This document shows positions 43,894 to 53,956 of a DNA stretch of 64,000 nt, in pieces. A program made the translations under genes and the position numbers. Below the pieces are notes generated by a model. That model ran no database searches and was not told the origin of the DNA. It was given only the letters and a program-made list of their open reading frames with translations. The stretch comes from Massilia alkalitolerans DSM 17462 (GTDB taxonomy: Bacteria; Pseudomonadota; Gammaproteobacteria; Burkholderiales; Burkholderiaceae_D). How positions within the stretch are numbered: position 1 is the stretch's first letter; each line of letters starts with the position of its first letter. Location of the stretch: assembly GCF_000427785.1 (NCBI RefSeq), contig NZ_ATYR01000004.1, forward strand, positions 62,001-126,000, in the 5' to 3' direction.

Positions 43894-44404
43894 ATCGCCT
43901 CCCGGTTGTCGAATATCGCCAAAGACGCAAGCAAACCGCGTGCCTGAGAAAAAGCACAACAAAATCAATCACTTTTTTTACTAGAGCAGCAGTGCGGACT
44001 CTGTTCTGTAAAAAAGCTCGACAGCAAGATTTGACGAGTTAAGCCTTATTGCGCTTCCTAAGCGTCAGCACTGCGGCATCTGACTGTCAAGCAAGTTCTG
44101 CTCAGAAAAAGAAACTATTTGTCAAAATAACAGGGCACATCAAACCCAGTTCCGTCAAGTCAACTTTACGCAAATTCACAGAAATACTTGAAATTTATGC
44201 ACAACTTGCAGCTAATTCGCAACACATTTGCCTGCAATAGAAATTCTTTTCAGAACAAATTTTCATAGGGAAGCGTTGGGTATGGACGATTTTCTCTAAC
44301 AATTGGTTACACATTTTCCTGATCGCATCATATACTCTGGAACAAATGTGTCGATGGGAAATTTCCTGCAGACACAATTATTAGCTGAACGATCAGAGGA
44401 AACT
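43894..44404. other. Divergent AT-rich intergenic region
   Basis: About 510 bases separate the PEP-CTERM gene (leftward) from the beta-helix gene (rightward). The right-hand part is AT-rich. A well-formed -24/-12 element serves the PEP-CTERM gene at 43930-43945. A TATACT at 44331-44336 is a possible -10 for the beta-helix gene, with no good -35 at the right spacing. No gene is recognised inside; short frames at 44049-44240 and 44195-44377 are probably noise. Confidence 0.55.
43930..43945 (-). promoter_or_regulatory. -24/-12 (sigma-54) promoter of the PEP-CTERM gene
   Basis: Read leftward the sequence is AGGCACGCGGTTTGCT, matching the TGGCACG-N4-TTGC[A/T] consensus at all but the first base. 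GG (43944-43943) and GC (43932-43931) are separated by exactly 10 bases. The predicted start near 43919 leaves a short leader of about 25 bases that includes the GGGAGG ribosome-binding site of ATG 43893. This fits control by PrsR/RpoN. Confidence 0.8.
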
Positions 44405-46069
44405 ATGCGTCAACTTCGCTTTACCTTCACCCGTACCGCACTGGCGCTCGCCTGCGCCGCCGTCGTGGCGCCAGCCTCCGCTGCTACCCTCTCCGTCGGT
44501 GCGGGTAAGACTTATGCCCGTCCTTGCCAGGCTTTCGCCGTTGCCAAGAGCGGTGACGTCGTCGAGATCGACGGCAACGCCACCTATAGTGGCGACGTGT
44601 GCGGCATTGGTGTCAGCAATCTGACGATCCGCGGCGTGAACGGCCGTCCAAAAATCGATGCTGCCGGCAAGAACGCCATGGGCAAAGGCACTTGGGTCGT
44701 CCAAGGAAGCAACATCGTCATCGACAACGTCGAGATGTACGGCGCCAAAGTGCCAGACCAGAACGGCGCCGCACTGCGCCTGGAAGGCACTAACTTCACC
44801 CTGCGTAACTCCTTCCTGCACGACAACGAGAATGGCATCCTGGCCGGTGGTAATACCGCCAGCAATATTATTGTTGAATATACTGAGTTCGCGCGCAACG
44901 GTTATGGCACTGGCTATACCCACAACCTGTACATAGGTAACGTCGGCAGCTTGACCTTCCGTTATAACTACTCGCACGATGCACACGTTGGCCATAACCT
45001 GAAGTCGCGCGCCCGCTTAAATACAATCGCCTACAACCGTTTCTCGAGCACGCCAGCAGGTCAGGATGGTTCGCGCAAGCCGAGCTACGAGGTCAACCTG
45101 CCGAATGCCGGTACCGCCTATGTTATCGGCAATATCATCCAGCAGCCGGCCAGCCACAACAATCCAGCCATGTTGACCTTCGGCGAAGAAGGTGCGAGCA
45201 ACCCGACCCAGGACCTGTATGTCATCAACAATACCTTCCTGAATGAAGACAGCTCGCGCGGCACCTTCATCATGATCGGCAGTGGAGTAACCAAACCAGC
45301 CCTGATCCAGAATAATATCTTCGGCGGCGTCGGCACGATGTCCTCCCAAGCAAGCGCCATCAAGAAGACCAACTACGCTTCCCTCGCACCGGCATTCGTC
45401 AACCGCGCAGCCTACGACTTGCGTCCGACACTGGCCGGACTAGTCATTGATGCGGGTTCGGAGCCGGGCAACAGCGCTGCCGGCGTCTCCCTGAAGCCGA
45501 CCTCACAGTACCGCCACGTGGCTGGCTCCGAAACCCGTCCGACAGGTACCCTGGACATCGGCGCTTACGAAGCCGCGACCGCGGTGACGACGTCGCCTGC
45601 TCCTGCTCCTGCCCCTGCCCCTGCGCCGGAGCCGGCACCGACGCCATCGGCCAATGACTGGACCCGTTGCGCAGCTGAATGGGGTACTTGCTCCTTTACC
45701 GGCACTCGTCAGGTTCGCTACGGCGTTCCGGGTTATTACAACTTCAAGACAGTCACCGGTTCGACCCCCTGCACCAACGCGGTATTTGGCGATCCAAAGA
45801 AGTCCACGGCCAAGTATTGCGACTACGCCAACACCAACACCGTCGCGGCGGTACCTGCACCAACCACCCCGACCACAGCGACCTGGACCTTCTGTGCGAA
45901 TGAAAACGGTGTGTGCTCCTTCAGCGGTACGCGTGAAGTGCGCTACGGTGTGACCGGCTACTTCTTCACCAAGGTCATCAGCGCCTCGACGCCGTGCACC
46001 AATGCGGTGTTCGGCGATCCGAAGAAGTCCACGGGCAAAGCCTGCTACTACTCCAGCATCACGCGCTAA
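44405..46069 (+). CDS. Secreted parallel beta-helix protein with two C-terminal repeat modules
   Basis: A 554-residue secreted protein. The Sec signal ends near APASA (about residue 27). The middle (about 30-395) has beta-helix repeats (IVIDNVEMYGAK, FTLRNSFLHDN, IIVEYTEFARN, LTFRYNYSHDA, YVINNTF) typical of pectate-lyase-like folds. A Pro/Ala-rich linker is followed by two copies of a module of about 57 residues with WxxCAxExGxCSFxGTRxVRYG and STPCTNAVFGDPKKST. The modules resemble a domain often appended to secreted glycan-active enzymes (from memory). ATG 44405 is preceded by AGAGGA; an upstream frame start at 44303 is rejected. It could degrade or bind EPS or another polysaccharide. There is no PEP-CTERM signal. 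Confidence 0.85.
   Translation: MRQLRFTFTRTALALACAAVVAPASAATLSVGAGKTYARPCQAFAVAKSGDVVEIDGNATYSGDVCGIGVSNLTIRGVNGRPKIDAAGKNAMGKGTWVVQGSNIVIDNVEMYGAKVPDQNGAALRLEGTNFTLRNSFLHDNENGILAGGNTASNIIVEYTEFARNGYGTGYTHNLYIGNVGSLTFRYNYSHDAHVGHNLKSRARLNTIAYNRFSSTPAGQDGSRKPSYEVNLPNAGTAYVIGNIIQQPASHNNPAMLTFGEEGASNPTQDLYVINNTFLNEDSSRGTFIMIGSGVTKPALIQNNIFGGVGTMSSQASAIKKTNYASLAPAFVNRAAYDLRPTLAGLVIDAGSEPGNSAAGVSLKPTSQYRHVAGSETRPTGTLDIGAYEAATAVTTSPAPAPAPAPAPEPAPTPSANDWTRCAAEWGTCSFTGTRQVRYGVPGYYNFKTVTGSTPCTNAVFGDPKKSTAKYCDYANTNTVAAVPAPTTPTTATWTFCANENGVCSFSGTREVRYGVTGYFFTKVISASTPCTNAVFGDPKKSTGKACYYSSITR
45653..46060 (+). repeat. Tandem C-terminal modules within the beta-helix protein
   Basis: Two homologous coding modules, about 45653-45832 and 45881-46060, share the core GTRxVRYG and STPCTNAVFGDPKKST and the spacing of four cysteines. 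They are joined by a Pro/Thr/Ala linker. They look like an internal duplication of a binding domain. Confidence 0.8.
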
Positions 46070-46098
46070 GCCCTCCCTGCTTGCAGGCAGCGCCTGCG

Positions 46099-46138
46099 AA
46101 AAAAATGCCGTTCAGTTCTAAACTGAACGGCATTTTTC
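46099..46138. terminator. Bidirectional rho-independent terminator
   Basis: A 13-bp perfect stem ATGCCGTTCAGTT (46105-46117) and AACTGAACGGCAT (46121-46133) with a 3-base loop. A T-run on the right (to 46137) and an A-run on the left (from 46099) let it end both the beta-helix transcript and the leftward M13 peptidase transcript. Confidence 0.92.
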
Positions 46139-46176
46139 ATTGGTGGCGCCAGCCGACAGCGCGCATTGGAAGGCGC

Positions 46177-48252
46177 TTACCAGATGATCACGCGGTCCTT
46201 CGGCGCCAGGTACATCTTGTCGCCTTCCTTCACGCCGAAGGCTTCGTAAAAGCCTGGCTGGTTCTTCAGCGTGCCGTTGGCGCGGAACTGCGCCGGCGAG
46301 TGCGGATCGGTCTTGACCTGGTTGATCTGGGCCGGCTCGCGCATCTTCGCGCGCCACACCTGGCCCCAGCCCATGTAGAAGCGCTGGTCGCCCGACAGGC
46401 CGTTGATGACCGGGGCCTTCTTGCCCTTCAGGGACAGCTTGTAGGCCTTGTGGGCGATCGCCAGGCCCGAGTTGTCGCCGATGTTCTCGCCCAGGGTCAG
46501 CTCGCCGTTCACGTGATACCCGGGCAGCGGGCTGTAGGAGGCGTACTGCTGCACCAGCACCTTGGTCTTCTCGGCGAAGCGCTTGCCGTCTTCCTCGGTC
46601 CACCAGTTGCGCATGTTGCCGTCGCCGTCATACTGCGAACCCTGGTCGTCGAAGCCGTGGCTGATCTCGTGGCCGATCACCGCGCCGATGGCGCCGTAGT
46701 TCACCGCGTCGTCGGCATTCATGTCGAAGAACGGCGGCTGCAGGATCGCGGCCGGGAACACGATCTCGTTCAGTTCCGGGTTGTAGTAGGCGTTGACGGT
46801 CTGCGGCGTCATCATCCATTCGTCGCGGTCGATCGGCTTGCCCAGCTTGTTCAGCTCGCGGTTGTACTCCACTTCGCGCGAACGCATCACGTTGCCGACC
46901 AGGTCGTCACGCTTGACGGTGAGCGACGCGTAATCCTTCCACTTGTTCGGGTAGCCGATCTTCGGGTTGAACTTGGCCAGCTTGGCCTGGGCTTCCTTCC
47001 TGGTGGCGGGGCTCATCCAGTCCAGGGTATCGATCGACTGGCGGTAGGCTTCCAGCAGGTTCTTCACCAGGGCCTCCATGCGCACCTTGCGCTCGGCCGG
47101 GAAGTGTTCTTTCACGTACAGCTTGCCCACCGCGTCGCCCAGGGCGCCCTCGACGGTCGACACGCCGCGCTTCCAGCGCGGTTCCAGCTTCGGCGCGCCC
47201 GACAGGGTGGTGCCGTGGAAGGCGAAGCGCTGGTCCACGAAGGCTTTGGAGAGGTAGCTGGCATAGCCGTTGACCAGGTGCTGCTGCAGGTAGACCTTCC
47301 AGGTCTCGAGCGGCACGCGGTTCACGATCTCGGCCATGCCCTTCAGGTAGCTCGGCTGGCTGACGATGACGTAGTCGGTCTTGCCCCCGATACCGGCGGC
47401 GCCCAGCCAGGCGTTCCAGTCGTAGCCCGGCGCGATTTCAGCCAGCTTGGCCAGTTCCACCTTGTTGTAGGTCTTGATCGGATCGCGGTTCTCGACCTTG
47501 GTCCATTGCACGCGCGCCAGCTCGGTTTCGAGGTCGACGATGGCCTTGGCGTTCGCGGCCGCGTTCTTGTCGCCCGACAGCGCCAGCATCTTCTCGACGT
47601 GCTGCTGGTACTTGGCGCGGGTGTCAGCCAGCTTGGCATCGTCCGCCTTCAGGTAGTAGTCGCGGTCCGGCATGCCCAGGCCGCCCTGGTACAGGTCGGC
47701 CACGTATCTGGTCGAATCCTTGGCGTCCTGGTGGATGTAGAAGCTGAAAGGCACGTTGACGCCGAGGCGGCCCAGGCGCGCAAAGGTCGCCGGCAGTTCG
47801 GTCTTGTCCTTGATCGCGGCGATTTTCGCCAGCTCGCTGTTCAAGGGGGCGATGCCCAGCTGCTCCAGGCGCGCTTCGTCCATGTAGCTGGCGAAGAAGT
47901 CGCCGATCAGCTGCACTTCCGAGCCCGCTTGGGCGTTCTTGACGGCTGCCGACTTCTCGATGATCGCGCGCAGCTGCGGCTGGGTGTCGTCGTGCAGCTT
48001 GTAGAAGGCGCCCCAGCTCGACTTGTCGGCCGGGATCTCGACGGTTTTCAGCCACTTGCCGTTCAGGTGCTGGAAGAAGTCGTCCTGCGCGCGCACGGCC
48101 GGCTCGACGTATTCGAGCGCGATGCCGGCCGACAGGGTCTTGGCCTTGGCGCCCTTGGCGGCGCTGTTGCCGGCCGCGCCGCTGCCGGATTCCGCCTGCG
48201 CCATCGAGGCCATCAGGATGAGCGCCGCGGCGCTCAGGATGTGTCGTTTCAT
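46177..48252 (-). CDS. M13 family metallopeptidase
   Basis: A 691-residue neprilysin/PepO-type zinc peptidase. The Sec signal is MKRHILSAAALILMASMAQA. The zinc site is H528-E529-I-S-H532 with the downstream ENIGDNSGL glutamate, and the substrate-binding NAYY segment is present. The C-terminus ends in DRVIIW, usual for the family. It is predicted to be periplasmic or secreted and to cut small peptides. It is about 90 bases downstream of a close paralogue and probably co-transcribed with it. GGAGAG lies upstream of ATG 48252. Confidence 0.94.
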   Translation of the reverse strand: MKRHILSAAALILMASMAQAESGSGAAGNSAAKGAKAKTLSAGIALEYVEPAVRAQDDFFQHLNGKWLKTVEIPADKSSWGAFYKLHDDTQPQLRAIIEKSAAVKNAQAGSEVQLIGDFFASYMDEARLEQLGIAPLNSELAKIAAIKDKTELPATFARLGRLGVNVPFSFYIHQDAKDSTRYVADLYQGGLGMPDRDYYLKADDAKLADTRAKYQQHVEKMLALSGDKNAAANAKAIVDLETELARVQWTKVENRDPIKTYNKVELAKLAEIAPGYDWNAWLGAAGIGGKTDYVIVSQPSYLKGMAEIVNRVPLETWKVYLQQHLVNGYASYLSKAFVDQRFAFHGTTLSGAPKLEPRWKRGVSTVEGALGDAVGKLYVKEHFPAERKVRMEALVKNLLEAYRQSIDTLDWMSPATRKEAQAKLAKFNPKIGYPNKWKDYASLTVKRDDLVGNVMRSREVEYNRELNKLGKPIDRDEWMMTPQTVNAYYNPELNEIVFPAAILQPPFFDMNADDAVNYGAIGAVIGHEISHGFDDQGSQYDGDGNMRNWWTEEDGKRFAEKTKVLVQQYASYSPLPGYHVNGELTLGENIGDNSGLAIAHKAYKLSLKGKKAPVINGLSGDQRFYMGWGQVWRAKMREPAQINQVKTDPHSPAQFRANGTLKNQPGFYEAFGVKEGDKMYLAPKDRVIIW

Positions 48253-48342
48253 TCTTTCTCTCCGTGTCTCTGTTGTTGTCGTTGTCGTGGATGGACAAAC
48301 GGGCCGGCTTGCGCCGACCCGTCCTGTGTTACTCCCTGCCGC

Positions 48343-50424
48343 TTACCAGATGATGACGCGGTCCTGCGGCGCCAGGTACATCTTGTCGCCCGGCTTGACG
48401 TTGAAGGCCTCGTAGAACTCAGGCATGTTCATCACGGTGCCGTTGGCGCGGAACTGGCCCGGCGAGTGCGGGTCGGTCTTGACCTGGTTGATCTGCTGCG
48501 CTTCGCGCATCTTCGAACGCCACACCTGGCCGAAGCCCATGAAGAAGCGCTGGTCGCCGGTCAGGCCGTCGATGACCGGGGCCGGCTTGCCGTGCAGCGA
48601 CAGCTTGTAGGCCTTGTAGGCGATCGACAGGCCGGCGTTGTCGCCGATGTTCTCGCCCAGGGTCAGTTCGCCGTTGACGTTATAGCCCGGCAGCGGCGAG
48701 AAGCCGTTGAACTGCTTGACCAGCTTGTCGGTGCGGGCCTTGAAAGCGGCTTTGTCCGATTCGGTCCACCAGTTGCGCAGGTTGCCGTCGCCGTCCGACT
48801 GGCTGCCCTTGTCGTCGAAGCCGTGGCCGATCTCGTGGCCGATCACGGCGCCGATCGCGCCGTAGTTGACCGCGTCGTCGGCGCGCATGTCGAAGAACGG
48901 CGGCTGCAGGATCGCGGCCGGGAACACGATCTCGTTGGTCGTGCTGCGGTAGTAGGCGTTCACGGTCTGCGGCGTCATGCCCCATTCGGTGCGATCGACC
49001 GGCTTGCCCAGCTTGTTCAGCTGGTAGTTGTAGCGGAAGGTCGCGGTGCGCATCGCGTTACCGACCAGGTCGTCACGCTTGATGCTCAGCTTCGAGTAGT
49101 CGCGCCACTTGTCCGGATAGCCGATCTTCGGGGTGAACTTGGCCAGCTTGGCGCGGGCTTCCTTCTTGGTCTCCGGGCTCATCCACTCCAGCTTGTCGAT
49201 CGACTGGCCGTAGGCGACGATCAGGTTCTTCACCAGTTCTTCCATGCGCGCCTTGCGCTCGGCCGGGAAGTGCTCCTTCACGTACAGCTTGCCGACCGCT
49301 TCGCCCAGCGCGCTTTCCACCGCGCCCACGCCGCGCTTCCACAGCGGCGCCTGTTCCGACACGCCCGACAGGGCGGTGCCGTAGAACGAGAAGCTCTGCT
49401 CCACGAAGGCTTTCGACAGCAGCGGCGAGAATTCACGCAGCAGTTGCCATTCGAAGTAGGACTTCAGGGTCGACAGCTCGGTCTTGGCCAGCACCTCGTT
49501 CAAACCCTGGAAATAGCTCGGCTGGTTGACGATGATGGTGTCGAGCTTGTTGCCCACGCCGGCCGCGCCCAGCGCGGCTTTCCAGTCGTAGCCCGGCGCC
49601 AGCTTGCCCAGCTCGGCCACACTCATCTTGTTGTAGCGCTTGACCGGGTCGCGGTTCTCGACGCGGGTCCACTGCACCTTGGCCAGCTCGGTCTCGAAAT
49701 CGACGATCGCCTTGGCCTGGGCCGCGGCGTCCTTTTCACCGGCCAGCGCCAGGGTCTTCTCGACGTGCGCCAGGTACTTGGTGCGCACTTCCGCCAGCTT
49801 GGCGTCGTCCTGCTTCAGGTAGTAGTCGCGGTCCGGCATGCCCAGGCCGCTCTGCGAGATGTACACGACGTGTTCGGTCGAGTTGCGCATGTCCTGGCTG
49901 ACGTAGATGCCGTACGGGGTCGACACGCCGATCTTCGACAGGTGGGCGACCAGGTTCGGCAGGCCCTTCTTGTCCTTGAGGGTGCGGATCTTCTGCAGCT
50001 CGCTGCTCAGGGGCTTGACGCCCAGGGCTTCGCGGCGCGCTTCATCCATGTAGCTGGCGTACAGGTCGCCGATCTTCTGGGTTTCGGAGCCGGCCTTGGC
50101 CGACTTGTCGGCCTGCGCGGCCTCGATGATGGCGCGGATCTGCGGATTGGTGTCGTCACGCAGCTTCATGAAGGTGCCCCAGCTTGCCTTGTCGCTCGGG
50201 ATCTCGGTTTCCTTCAGCCACTTGCCGTTCAGGTAGGTGAAAAAGTCGTCCTGCGGGCGCACGCTGGTGTCGATGTATTGGGTGTCGACGCCCGAGATCG
50301 GCGCGGCGACGGCCTTGGCGTTTGCTGCGGTGGCGGCGGCTGGGGCGCCGGCCGGCTTGTCCGCCGCGTTGGCAAAGGCTGCCGCCAGGGACAGCGTCAG
50401 GGTGCTCAGAAGGATACGCTTCAC
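48343..50424 (-). CDS. M13 family metallopeptidase (paralogue)
   Basis: A 693-residue neprilysin/PepO-type zinc peptidase. The zinc motif is H530-E531-I-G-H534, with ENIGDNAGL downstream and the same C-terminal DRVIIW. The signal peptide KRILLSTLTLSLAAAFANA is followed by an Ala-rich stretch. The start is GTG 50424, with GAGGAC upstream; a longer frame from 50661 is rejected because it lacks a signal peptide. It shares long identical segments with the downstream copy (NAYY, PAAILQPPFFDM), so the pair arose by tandem duplication. Substrates are unknown. Confidence 0.93.
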   Translation of the reverse strand: MKRILLSTLTLSLAAAFANAADKPAGAPAAATAANAKAVAAPISGVDTQYIDTSVRPQDDFFTYLNGKWLKETEIPSDKASWGTFMKLRDDTNPQIRAIIEAAQADKSAKAGSETQKIGDLYASYMDEARREALGVKPLSSELQKIRTLKDKKGLPNLVAHLSKIGVSTPYGIYVSQDMRNSTEHVVYISQSGLGMPDRDYYLKQDDAKLAEVRTKYLAHVEKTLALAGEKDAAAQAKAIVDFETELAKVQWTRVENRDPVKRYNKMSVAELGKLAPGYDWKAALGAAGVGNKLDTIIVNQPSYFQGLNEVLAKTELSTLKSYFEWQLLREFSPLLSKAFVEQSFSFYGTALSGVSEQAPLWKRGVGAVESALGEAVGKLYVKEHFPAERKARMEELVKNLIVAYGQSIDKLEWMSPETKKEARAKLAKFTPKIGYPDKWRDYSKLSIKRDDLVGNAMRTATFRYNYQLNKLGKPVDRTEWGMTPQTVNAYYRSTTNEIVFPAAILQPPFFDMRADDAVNYGAIGAVIGHEIGHGFDDKGSQSDGDGNLRNWWTESDKAAFKARTDKLVKQFNGFSPLPGYNVNGELTLGENIGDNAGLSIAYKAYKLSLHGKPAPVIDGLTGDQRFFMGFGQVWRSKMREAQQINQVKTDPHSPGQFRANGTVMNMPEFYEAFNVKPGDKMYLAPQDRVIIW

Positions 50425-50735
50425 GGAATGGTCCTCGATTGCTGGAATTGCTGGGTTGGGAAAAAGCGGCCGGCTTGTGGCCGGTCTATCGTTGTATGCC
50501 GTCAGTGTTCGACTGTCGGCCGTCTCAGCCGCCGTCCTCGACGGTACAGGCCTCAGGCATTCTAGCGGCTGCGCAAGGGGCAATAGGGGCCTGCAAGGCT
50601 TTTTTACTTTTCGATACATGCAGACGGGGGCATATCGTATATGCATGTGTTGGTACGTCACAACAACATGCGCTGCCTGCGGGGAGGCTTACTCTCGGGA
50701 ATGTACAATTCCGGCAGCGAGGCGGGCAAGCGGAC

Positions 50736-50802
50736 ATAAAAAAGCCCGCGGAGGGGGCCGCGGGCAAAGACCACTTCAAAAAGTGGAGAGAGAGAAAAAC
50801 TG
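50736..50802 (-). ncRNA. Candidate small RNA or leader RNA
   Basis: Read leftward, TATAGT (50814-50809) could be a -10; the -35 region is poor. A transcript from about 50802 would be roughly 66 bases long. It would contain a 6-bp hairpin (50771-50786) and end at the strong terminator (50738-50765). It could alternatively be an attenuated leader of the M13 peptidase operon that starts at 50424. No known RNA family is recognised. Confidence 0.35.
50738..50765 (-). terminator. Rho-independent terminator, leftward, without an assigned gene
   Basis: An 8-bp perfect GC stem GCCCGCGG (50744-50751) and CCGCGGGC (50758-50765) with a 6-base loop. Six A residues at 50738-50743 become a U-run in leftward transcription. 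Confidence 0.75.
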
Positions 50803-51019
50803 AGATTGACTATAGGTCCCCTCCCTCGCGTCCGCTTCGACTCTTACAATTGCTTACCAAGCTGGACATTCCGTAACAGGTCTTAATATTGCCCTAAGTT
50901 TTTAGCTTGCTTGCTCAGGGTTTGGCCTGCTTCGCAGCGCCCCCTGGGCGTTCAGGTTTATACTGGACTTGCGCTAACTCATGTGCAATCCCGGCCGCAG
51001 CGCTCACATTGGGTGAACC

Positions 51020-52447
<1,428 letters not shown>

Positions 52448-52560
52448 GCTAGGTTTACCTCTCTAAACTGTCGTTTTCGACAATTCCCAGGTCCGGTCCG
52501 AGGGTGTAGAATCGGCGCATCTCGCGGGCAACTCCCGTTATTTCCTTGAAAGTCCCCCAC

Positions 52561-53682
52561 ATGAAACCTGTCGTGATCAGCGGCACCGGCCTGTTTACGC
52601 CGCCGTACTCCATCTCCAACGACGAGCTGGTGACGGCGTACAACGCCTACGTCGAGCTGTATAACCAGGAACACGCCGCCGCCATCGCCGCCGGCGAAAC
52701 CACCGCGCTCGAGCCCTCCAGCAGCGCCTTCATCGAAAAAGCCTCGGGCATCAAGTCGCGCTACGTGATGGAGAAGGAAGGCATCCTCGACCCGGCCCAC
52801 ATGACCGCCCGCATCCCCGAACGCGCCGACGAACAGGTGTCGCTGCAGGCCGAGATGTGCGTGGCCGCCGCGCGCGAGGCGCTGGAGCGCGCCGGCAAGC
52901 AGGCATCCGACATCGACATGGTGCTGGTGGCCTGCTCGAACATGCAGCGTCCCTACCCGGCCATGGCGGTCGAGGTGCAGGACGCGCTCGGCATCGAGGG
53001 CTTCGGCTTCGACATGAACGTGGCCTGCTCCTCGGCCACCTTCGGCATCCAGACCGCGGTGGACGCCGTGCGCAGTGGCCGTGCGCGCGCCGTCCTGATG
53101 CTGAACCCGGAAATCACCAGCGGCCACCTGAACTTCCGCGACCGCGACAGCCACTTCATCTTCGGCGACGCCTGCACCGCGGTGATCGTCGAAGCCGCCG
53201 AGACGGCGACCAGCGCCCACCAGTGGGAAATCCTGGACAGCAAGCTCAAGACCAAGTTCTCGAACAACATCCGCAACAACTTCGGCTTCATGAACCGCTT
53301 CGACGAAGCCGGCATCGGCGCGCCGGACAAGCTGTTCCGCCAGCAGGGCCGCAAGGTGTTCAAGGAAGTGTGCCCGATGGCGGCCGAGATGATCGCCGAC
53401 ACCGTCACGAATGCGGGCCTGAAGATCGAGGACGTGTCGCGCTATTGGCTGCACCAGGCCAACCTGAACATGAACCTCTTGATCACTCGCACCCTGCTGG
53501 GCCGCGATGCCGAGCCGAACGAAGCGCCGGTGATCCTCGACACCTATGCGAATACCTCGTCGGCAGGGTCGATCATTGCCTTCCACAAGTACCAGGATGA
53601 CCTGCCGAGCGGCGCGAACGGGGTGATCTGCTCGTTCGGGGCGGGTTACTCGATCGGGTGCGTGGTGGTGCGCAAGAAATAA
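52561..53682 (+). CDS. Beta-ketoacyl-ACP synthase III-like (long FabH paralogue)
   Basis: A 373-residue thiolase-fold condensing enzyme. The Cys-His-Asn triad is Cys156 in NVACSSATFG, His298 in WLHQAN and Asn331 in YANTSSAG. It is longer than typical FabH (about 320 residues), mainly because of an insertion near residues 25-60. The size and the N-terminal TGLFTPPYSISNDELV resemble FabH2-type paralogues that feed medium-chain acyl-CoA into fatty-acid synthesis (from memory). ATG 52561 is preferred to TTG 52546. The housekeeping fabH cluster genes are absent nearby, so this is a specialised copy. The ribosome-binding site is weak. Confidence 0.88.
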   Translation: MKPVVISGTGLFTPPYSISNDELVTAYNAYVELYNQEHAAAIAAGETTALEPSSSAFIEKASGIKSRYVMEKEGILDPAHMTARIPERADEQVSLQAEMCVAAAREALERAGKQASDIDMVLVACSNMQRPYPAMAVEVQDALGIEGFGFDMNVACSSATFGIQTAVDAVRSGRARAVLMLNPEITSGHLNFRDRDSHFIFGDACTAVIVEAAETATSAHQWEILDSKLKTKFSNNIRNNFGFMNRFDEAGIGAPDKLFRQQGRKVFKEVCPMAAEMIADTVTNAGLKIEDVSRYWLHQANLNMNLLITRTLLGRDAEPNEAPVILDTYANTSSAGSIIAFHKYQDDLPSGANGVICSFGAGYSIGCVVVRKK

Positions 53683-53769
53683 GTCCATGCGAGGGCGGTC
53701 CTGACCCAAGCATTTTCTGCCATTGCGTACCGCGAAGCTACTCCTACTTCCTATCTCTCAAATATCCCG

Positions 53770-53792
53770 GCAAGCGCTCTACAAGCGCTTGC
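53770..53792. repeat. 9-bp inverted repeat, possible weak terminator
   Basis: GCAAGCGCT at 53770-53778 and AGCGCTTGC at 53784-53792 form a perfect stem with a 5-base loop. It lies 87 bases after the FabH-like stop. The following bases (TGAGGTTTG) give only a weak T-run. Confidence 0.5.
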
Positions 53793-53940
53793 TGAGGTTT
53801 GTTGCAGTGCGGCAGCATGGCACACCCTGGTGTCCGCTGTGTCGCGCAGGATTTTAAACAAAAAGTTTGCGCTGGCAATCTTCAAAGAGTATTATTTCCT
53901 ACGCAACAAAGAGTAACTCTGCCTTATCAGCAAACTTGGA

Positions 53941-53956
53941 CGTTTTCACGAAAACG
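53941..53956. repeat. 7-bp inverted repeat upstream of a membrane protein gene
   Basis: CGTTTTC at 53941-53947 and GAAAACG at 53950-53956 are exact reverse complements separated by two bases. The position about 35 bases before ATG 53991 suits an operator. Confidence 0.5.

Larger units (their letters stand above)
50425..51019. other. Intergenic region with a gene-less terminator and palindrome
   Basis: About 595 bases between divergent genes. A leftward terminator at 50738-50765 with a second hairpin beside it (CCACTT at 50771-50776 and AAGTGG at 50781-50786) has no annotated gene to its right. GCATAT and ATATGC at 50630-50644 form a 6-bp dyad. TATACT at 50959-50964 is a possible -10 for the S41 peptidase gene. 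No coding sequence is convincing. Confidence 0.6.

Noticed and set aside
44049..44377. Short open frames between the PEP-CTERM and beta-helix genes
   Set aside because: They fall in an AT-rich regulatory stretch, have no homology that I can see, and overlap each other on opposite strands.
45994..50565. A very long plus-strand open frame antisense to both M13 peptidase genes
   Set aside because: Its composition (runs of His, Arg, Gln, Val and Leu) is typical of the antisense strand of GC-rich genes. Both peptidases have clear signal peptides, zinc motifs and starts on the minus strand.
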